Origin: Clostridia bacterium
Lineage (GTDB): Bacteria; Bacillota_A; Clostridia; Oscillospirales; CAG-272
Assembly (NCBI GenBank): GCA_017414605.1
Contig: JAFQLG010000063.1
Span: 1-16,930, forward strand
Direction of reading: 5' to 3'
Length of the DNA stretch: 16,930 nt
Shown: one piece after another, positions 14,313-16,930 of the stretch
Layout of the letters: every line of letters starts with the position of its first letter
How positions within the stretch are numbered: the first letter of the stretch is position 1
The notes under the pieces: generated by a model
What the model saw: the letters and a program-made list of their open reading frames with translations, nothing else
Told to the model about the DNA's origin: nothing
The model's database searches: none
Program-made: the position numbers and the translations under genes

Positions 14313-15272
14313 ATGTATCGTATTGGTATTGACCTTGGCGGAACCAACATCGCGGCTGCGATAGTAAGTCAGGATTTCAAGATAATAAAGAAAAAGCACG
14401 TGCCTACCGGCGCGCACAGAGAAGCCTCTCTTATAATGGACGACATGGCAAAGCTTTGCCGTGACGTTTGCGCCGAGGCGGGTGTTACTATATCCGATAT
14501 CGAGGCTATCGGCATTGCTTCTCCAGGCGTTGCAAATCATGATGACGGAATTGTGGAATATTCCTGCAATCTGCCCTTCAGAAAATTCCCCATTTGCGCT
14601 GAGCTTTCAAAACGTCTTGGCATTGACAACATCCACGTTGAAAACGACGCTAACGCGGCGGCTTGGGGTGAGGCGGTTGCCGGCGCGGCAAAGGGAACTC
14701 GCGATTCCGTTATGATAACGCTCGGAACAGGCGTTGGCGGCGGCGTTATTATCGGGGGCAAGGTCTTCTCGGGCTTTAACTACGCGGGAACCGAGCTTGG
14801 ACACATCGTTATCGAGGTCAACGGAAAGCCCTGCGGCTGCGGCAGACGCGGCTGCTGGGAGGCTTATAGCTCGGCAACGGGCCTTGTTAATATGACAAAG
14901 GAAAAGATAGCTGAGTGCGAGCAAAAGGGCAGAAAGACGGTTATGACCGAGCTTGTAAAGAAACACGGCAAGGTAAACGGACGTATAGCCTTTGAGGCGC
15001 AGAGAGCAGGTGACGCTGCGGCGCAAGAGGTGATCGATACTTATTCGCTCTATCTCGCAAGCGGACTTACCAGCATGATAAATATTTTCCAGCCTGAAGT
15101 TTTGTCGATAGGCGGCGGAATCTCAGGCGAGGGAGAGGAGCTTATAAAGCTCGTTATCGACACTATACATAAAGAGCAGTATGGTTCGGGATTTGTTGAG
15201 CCCACTAAGGTCTGTATCGCAAAGCTTGGCAATGACGCAGGCATAATCGGCGCGGCATTTCTCGGAATCTGA
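14313..15272 (+). CDS. glcK: ROK family glucokinase
   Basis: This 319-residue cytoplasmic sugar kinase phosphorylates glucose (or a related hexose) at C6 with ATP. It opens with the phosphate loop IGIDLGGTNIAAA (4-16). The catalytic base D112 is in VENDANAAAWGE, followed by the second ATP loop TLGTGVGGGVIIGG. The ROK signature has H164 and the zinc-binding C174-G-C176-G-R-R-G-C181-W-E, and SIGGGISGEGE is near the C-terminus. There is no N-terminal helix-turn-helix, so it is a kinase and not a ROK repressor. GGAGA sits 8 bases before the ATG. It has a consensus promoter and is followed after 23 bases by a zinc-ribbon gene in the same transcript. It could feed mannose or glucose released by the upstream GH38 enzyme into glycolysis, but specificity between glucose, mannose and N-acetylmannosamine is not certain. 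Confidence 0.92.
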   Translation: MYRIGIDLGGTNIAAAIVSQDFKIIKKKHVPTGAHREASLIMDDMAKLCRDVCAEAGVTISDIEAIGIASPGVANHDDGIVEYSCNLPFRKFPICAELSKRLGIDNIHVENDANAAAWGEAVAGAAKGTRDSVMITLGTGVGGGVIIGGKVFSGFNYAGTELGHIVIEVNGKPCGCGRRGCWEAYSSATGLVNMTKEKIAECEQKGRKTVMTELVKKHGKVNGRIAFEAQRAGDAAAQEVIDTYSLYLASGLTSMINIFQPEVLSIGGGISGEGEELIKLVIDTIHKEQYGSGFVEPTKVCIAKLGNDAGIIGAAFLGI

Positions 15273-15295
15273 AAACTGAAATTTAGAGGTTTTGT

Positions 15296-15631
15296 ATGAT
15301 AAAGGCAATTAAAAAGGATACGGGCAACTTAATATATATGCGCCTGCGCAAGCATAACTGCCCCATGTGCGGCGAGCAGCTCAAAGTCGTGAGAATGACA
15401 AAGGTGGTCAAGGCAAAATCGCGCGAGGCGCGTGGCTTTGATTTTACCGCATGCGATATTTCTCTTGGAGACAAGGTAAAATTTGTGTGGTACGAGTTCA
15501 AATGCAAGTCCTGCGACCTGAACTTTTCCGAGCGACAGATGAAGGCGGCGGAAAAGACGCAGAAGAAAGAGGCAAAGCGTACAGCTCGCATAGCCGCAAA
15601 GCAAAAAAGAGCAGAGCAAAAGGAACAATAA
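15296..15631 (+). CDS. Small zinc-ribbon protein with basic coiled tail, unknown function
   Basis: This 111-residue protein has two CxxC knuckles, C22-P-M-C25 and C70-K-S-C73, that would bind one zinc ion. Between them lies a short beta-rich region with a basic stretch, VVRMTKVVKAKSREARG. The last 35 residues are almost only Lys, Ala, Glu, Gln and Arg (from MKAAEKTQKK to the end), a probable charged helix or coiled coil that may bind nucleic acid. GAGG lies about 8 bases before the ATG. It follows the ROK kinase by 23 bases and ends in a strong terminator, so it is the last gene of that operon. No named family is recognised. Confidence 0.75.
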   Translation: MIKAIKKDTGNLIYMRLRKHNCPMCGEQLKVVRMTKVVKAKSREARGFDFTACDISLGDKVKFVWYEFKCKSCDLNFSERQMKAAEKTQKKEAKRTARIAAKQKRAEQKEQ

Positions 15632-15632
15632 G

Positions 15633-15669
15633 AAAAATCGGTTCAACCCTTGTTGAACCGATTTTTTTT
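15633..15669. terminator. Bidirectional rho-independent terminator between convergent genes
   Basis: ATCGGTTCAAC (15637-15647) and GTTGAACCGAT (15652-15662) with loop CCTT form a perfect stem that extends through flanking A and T runs to 15 pairs. Eight T follow on the plus strand (15662-15669) and five on the minus strand (from 15637 to 15633). It ends the zinc-ribbon transcript and lies directly after the stop of the convergent metalloregulator. Confidence 0.95.
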
Positions 15670-15672
15670 GCT

Positions 15673-16041
15673 TTATTTTTGATCTTTTACGTGTTTTTTA
15701 ATAGCATCAAAGGACTTTTCGCTGATGCAATGCTCAATTTTGCAGGCATCCGCTGCAGCGGTGTCCTCATCCACGCCAAGACTTACCAAAAGGGAAGTCA
15801 AAAGCTTGTGCCGCTCGTACATGGTGTTTGCAATAGCGGCGCCCTCGTCGGTCAGCGTTATGTGACCGAGAGCATTGATCTCAATAAGCCTTTTGTCCTT
15901 GAGTATCTTCATAGCTCGGCTGACAGAGGGCTTTGAGTATCCCATATATTCGCCTATATCGATAGCGCGCACGTGCTTACCGCCCGAAGACAGTATTCGT
16001 ATCGTTTCAAGATACATTTCGCCCGATTCCTGAATACCCAT
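15673..16041 (-). CDS. DtxR-family metal-dependent transcriptional repressor, short form
   Basis: This 122-residue protein has an N-terminal winged helix-turn-helix (about 22-65, RAIDIGEYMGYSKPSVSRAMKIL) and the DtxR dimerisation and metal-binding domain. It lacks the C-terminal SH3-like domain, as in MntR-type proteins. Compared with DtxR, the primary metal ligands are kept: M9 (DtxR M10), C100 (C102), E103 (E105) and H104 (H106). The MntR-type Asp at the first of these positions is absent, so iron sensing is more likely than manganese (inference). The ancillary site is mostly lost: H78 is kept, but E83 and H98 of DtxR align with Thr and Ala. AAGGAGG lies about 7 bases before the ATG. It has its own promoter with an overlapping palindrome, consistent with self-control. 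No metal transporter is visible in the window. Confidence 0.9.
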   Translation of the reverse strand: MGIQESGEMYLETIRILSSGGKHVRAIDIGEYMGYSKPSVSRAMKILKDKRLIEINALGHITLTDEGAAIANTMYERHKLLTSLLVSLGVDEDTAAADACKIEHCISEKSFDAIKKHVKDQK

Positions 16042-16058
16042 TTCGCACCTCCTTGTAG

Positions 16059-16097
16059 ATTTATATAAATTATAACATGCCCCGAAGAAAAAATCAA
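16059..16097 (-). promoter_or_regulatory. Promoter of the DtxR-type gene with overlapping palindrome
   Basis: On the minus strand, TTGATT (16097-16092), 17 bases, then a perfect TATAAT (16074-16069). The 12-base perfect palindrome ATTTATATAAAT (16059-16070) covers the end of the -10 box and the expected start site. It is a candidate operator, although its AT-only content makes chance possible. Confidence 0.6.
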
Positions 16098-16107
16098 GAA
16101 TAAATTT

Positions 16108-16230
16108 TTATCTTTTGATGACGTACTTCATAGGGGTAAAACGTATGCCGTTTACTTCTTGCTCTTCACTTAACGGAATAAAGCCGAGAGCTAAGTTGTA
16201 ATATAACATTTTGAATTTCAATTTAATCAT
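16108..16230 (-). CDS. Possible 40-codon small ORF or remnant of a gene end
   Basis: An ATG at 16230 opens 40 codons ending in TAA at 16108. The C-terminal 25 residues (GFIPLSEEQEVNGIRFTPMKYVIKR) use codons as a real gene would and look protein-like. No ribosome binding site or promoter is seen on this strand, and there is no terminator after it. It may be the decayed 3' end of a lost gene or a small protein divergent from fic. I recognise no family and hold this as weak. Confidence 0.25.
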   Translation of the reverse strand: MIKLKFKMLYYNLALGFIPLSEEQEVNGIRFTPMKYVIKR

Positions 16231-16244
16231 TTTTGCAAAAATGA
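16227..16244. promoter_or_regulatory. 18-base perfect palindrome upstream of the fic promoter
   Basis: TCATTTTTGCAAAAATGA (16227-16244) reads the same on both strands. It ends 11 bases before the -35 box of the fic promoter, a normal place for a repressor or activator site. Confidence 0.55.
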
Positions 16245-16247
16245 GCA

Positions 16248-16284
16248 AATTGCACTTGACAAACGATGCAATTGGTGATATACT
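16248..16284 (+). promoter_or_regulatory. fic promoter with inverted repeat around its -35 box
   Basis: TTGACA (16256-16261), 17 bases, then TATACT (16279-16284), a near-perfect sigma-A promoter. AATTGCA (16248-16254) and TGCAATT (16267-16273) form a 7-base perfect inverted repeat on either side of the -35 box, so a dimer bound there would block polymerase. Confidence 0.75.
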
Positions 16285-16320
16285 ATACCATAGATAAAAA
16301 TAATGTAATGCGAGGTTTAT

Positions 16321-16930
16321 ATGCGTAATTACAATTACAAAAACAAATGGCAGAAATTGCTGACTCCCGAAGTAGTGTCCTTGTTGACACAGATTCACGA
16401 GTACAAAGGTGAACAAACCCTATTCATAGAAGCAAAAGCTGATACGCTGACTCAACTTGTTGAGATTGCAAAAATTCAAAGTACAGAGGCATCCAACAAA
16501 ATCGAAGGTATTTATACCTCGGACGAGCGACTCAAGAGCCTTGTTTCTAACAAGACAACTCCTCGCACAAGAAACGAGCAAGAGATTGCCGGATATCGCG
16601 ACGTGCTCTCTACCATACATGAGAGCCACGATTTCATCCCAGTAAAGCCTTCAATTATATTGCAGCTTCACCGCGACTTATATAAATTCAGTGGAAAAAC
16701 AAGTGGCGGAGTATACAAAGGGGCTGATAATGTTATCGCCGAGGAAGATAGTGAAGGCAATCAACACGTTCGCTTTACTCCTGTACCTGCATGGGAAACT
16801 CCGGCGGCTATTGATGCGATTTGCCAAGCTTTTGATGAAATACTGTCTGGGAGCGATGCCGATCCGCTTCTTATCATTCCGATGTTTATATTGGACTTTC
16901 TCTGCATCCACCCCTTCAATGACGGAAACG
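16321..16930 (+). CDS. Fic family protein, class II autoinhibited type, C-terminus cut by window
   Basis: The first 203 residues are visible. Fic proteins usually transfer AMP or another nucleotide part from a nucleotide to hydroxyls on target proteins. The N-terminal helical region carries an inhibitory motif, S58-N-K-I-E62-G63 (S/TxxxE-G/N), whose Glu would block ATP binding. Its position before the Fic core makes this class II, with built-in inhibition and no separate antitoxin needed. The core ends here with H197-P-F-N-D-G-N, the first seven residues of the catalytic HPFxDGNGR motif, so the active-site histidine is present. TPRTRNEQEIAGYRDVL and TSGGVYKG are also typical of this group. 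GAGG lies 6 bases before the ATG. The missing end probably holds the rest of the Fic core and a winged-helix domain, as relatives of about 350-380 residues have. Confidence 0.92.
   Translation, partial: MRNYNYKNKWQKLLTPEVVSLLTQIHEYKGEQTLFIEAKADTLTQLVEIAKIQSTEASNKIEGIYTSDERLKSLVSNKTTPRTRNEQEIAGYRDVLSTIHESHDFIPVKPSIILQLHRDLYKFSGKTSGGVYKGADNVIAEEDSEGNQHVRFTPVPAWETPAAIDAICQAFDEILSGSDADPLLIIPMFILDFLCIHPFNDGN

Noticed and set aside
15451..15936. Plus-strand open frame of 161 codons
   Set aside because: It overlaps the zinc-ribbon gene in another frame, crosses the terminator hairpin and lies opposite the DtxR-type gene.
16321..16930. Fic toxin with a separate antitoxin (FicA type)
   Set aside because: The inhibitory SxxxEG motif is inside the same protein, and no antitoxin-like gene on the same strand precedes it.
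1..16930. CRISPR array, tRNA, rRNA, insertion sequence or prophage
   Set aside because: No regularly spaced repeats, cloverleaf, rRNA-like stretch, transposase or phage protein was seen; gaps between genes are all under about 300 bases.

Overview
The window looks like chromosome from a member of the Clostridia (Bacillota), plausibly an uncultured gut lineage. The evidence is strong GGAGG-type ribosome binding sites, near-consensus sigma-A promoters, TGA used as a stop, moderate GC, and typical Clostridia families: TrmK-Nif3, a DUF1858 protein, YitT with DUF2179, a cytosolic M13 peptidase and a short DtxR-type regulator. I recognise no insertion sequence, phage gene, CRISPR array, tRNA or rRNA.

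Layout. At 1-954 (minus) is most of prfB (release factor 2), cut by the window edge, with its own promoter and a structured leader. Going right on the plus strand, a promoter at 1148 drives a 66-residue DUF1858 redox-disulfide protein that ends in a strong terminator. Then comes a tightly packed row: trmK, a Nif3-family protein, a metallophosphoesterase with changed catalytic motifs, and an RlmD-like rRNA uracil methyltransferase fused to a C-terminal ASCH domain. A lipoprotein and a class-I glutamine-amidotransferase-like (C26) hydrolase follow. From 6697 to 11979 are three larger genes: an M13 endopeptidase, a YitT membrane protein and a GH38 alpha-mannosidase. From 12004 to 14215 is a tight trio: a two-helix membrane protein split by an apparent frameshift, an APH-like small-molecule kinase, and a HAD phosphatase with two C-terminal membrane helices. 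A fully consensus promoter at 14236 then drives a ROK glucokinase and a small zinc-ribbon protein, closed by a bidirectional terminator. On the minus strand beyond it is a DtxR-type metalloregulator. The right end carries a class II Fic protein, cut by the window edge, behind a promoter loaded with palindromes.

Much of the window is translation and RNA modification (RF2, TrmK, RlmD-ASCH) plus carbohydrate and peptide turnover (GH38, ROK kinase, M13). The points most worth a second look are the RlmD-ASCH fusion with its sharp GC drop, the kinase/phosphatase pair behind a frameshifted membrane gene, the operator-like palindromes before fic, the non-canonical phosphoesterase active site, and the structured leaders of prfB and trmK. 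No clearly new multi-gene system is evident.
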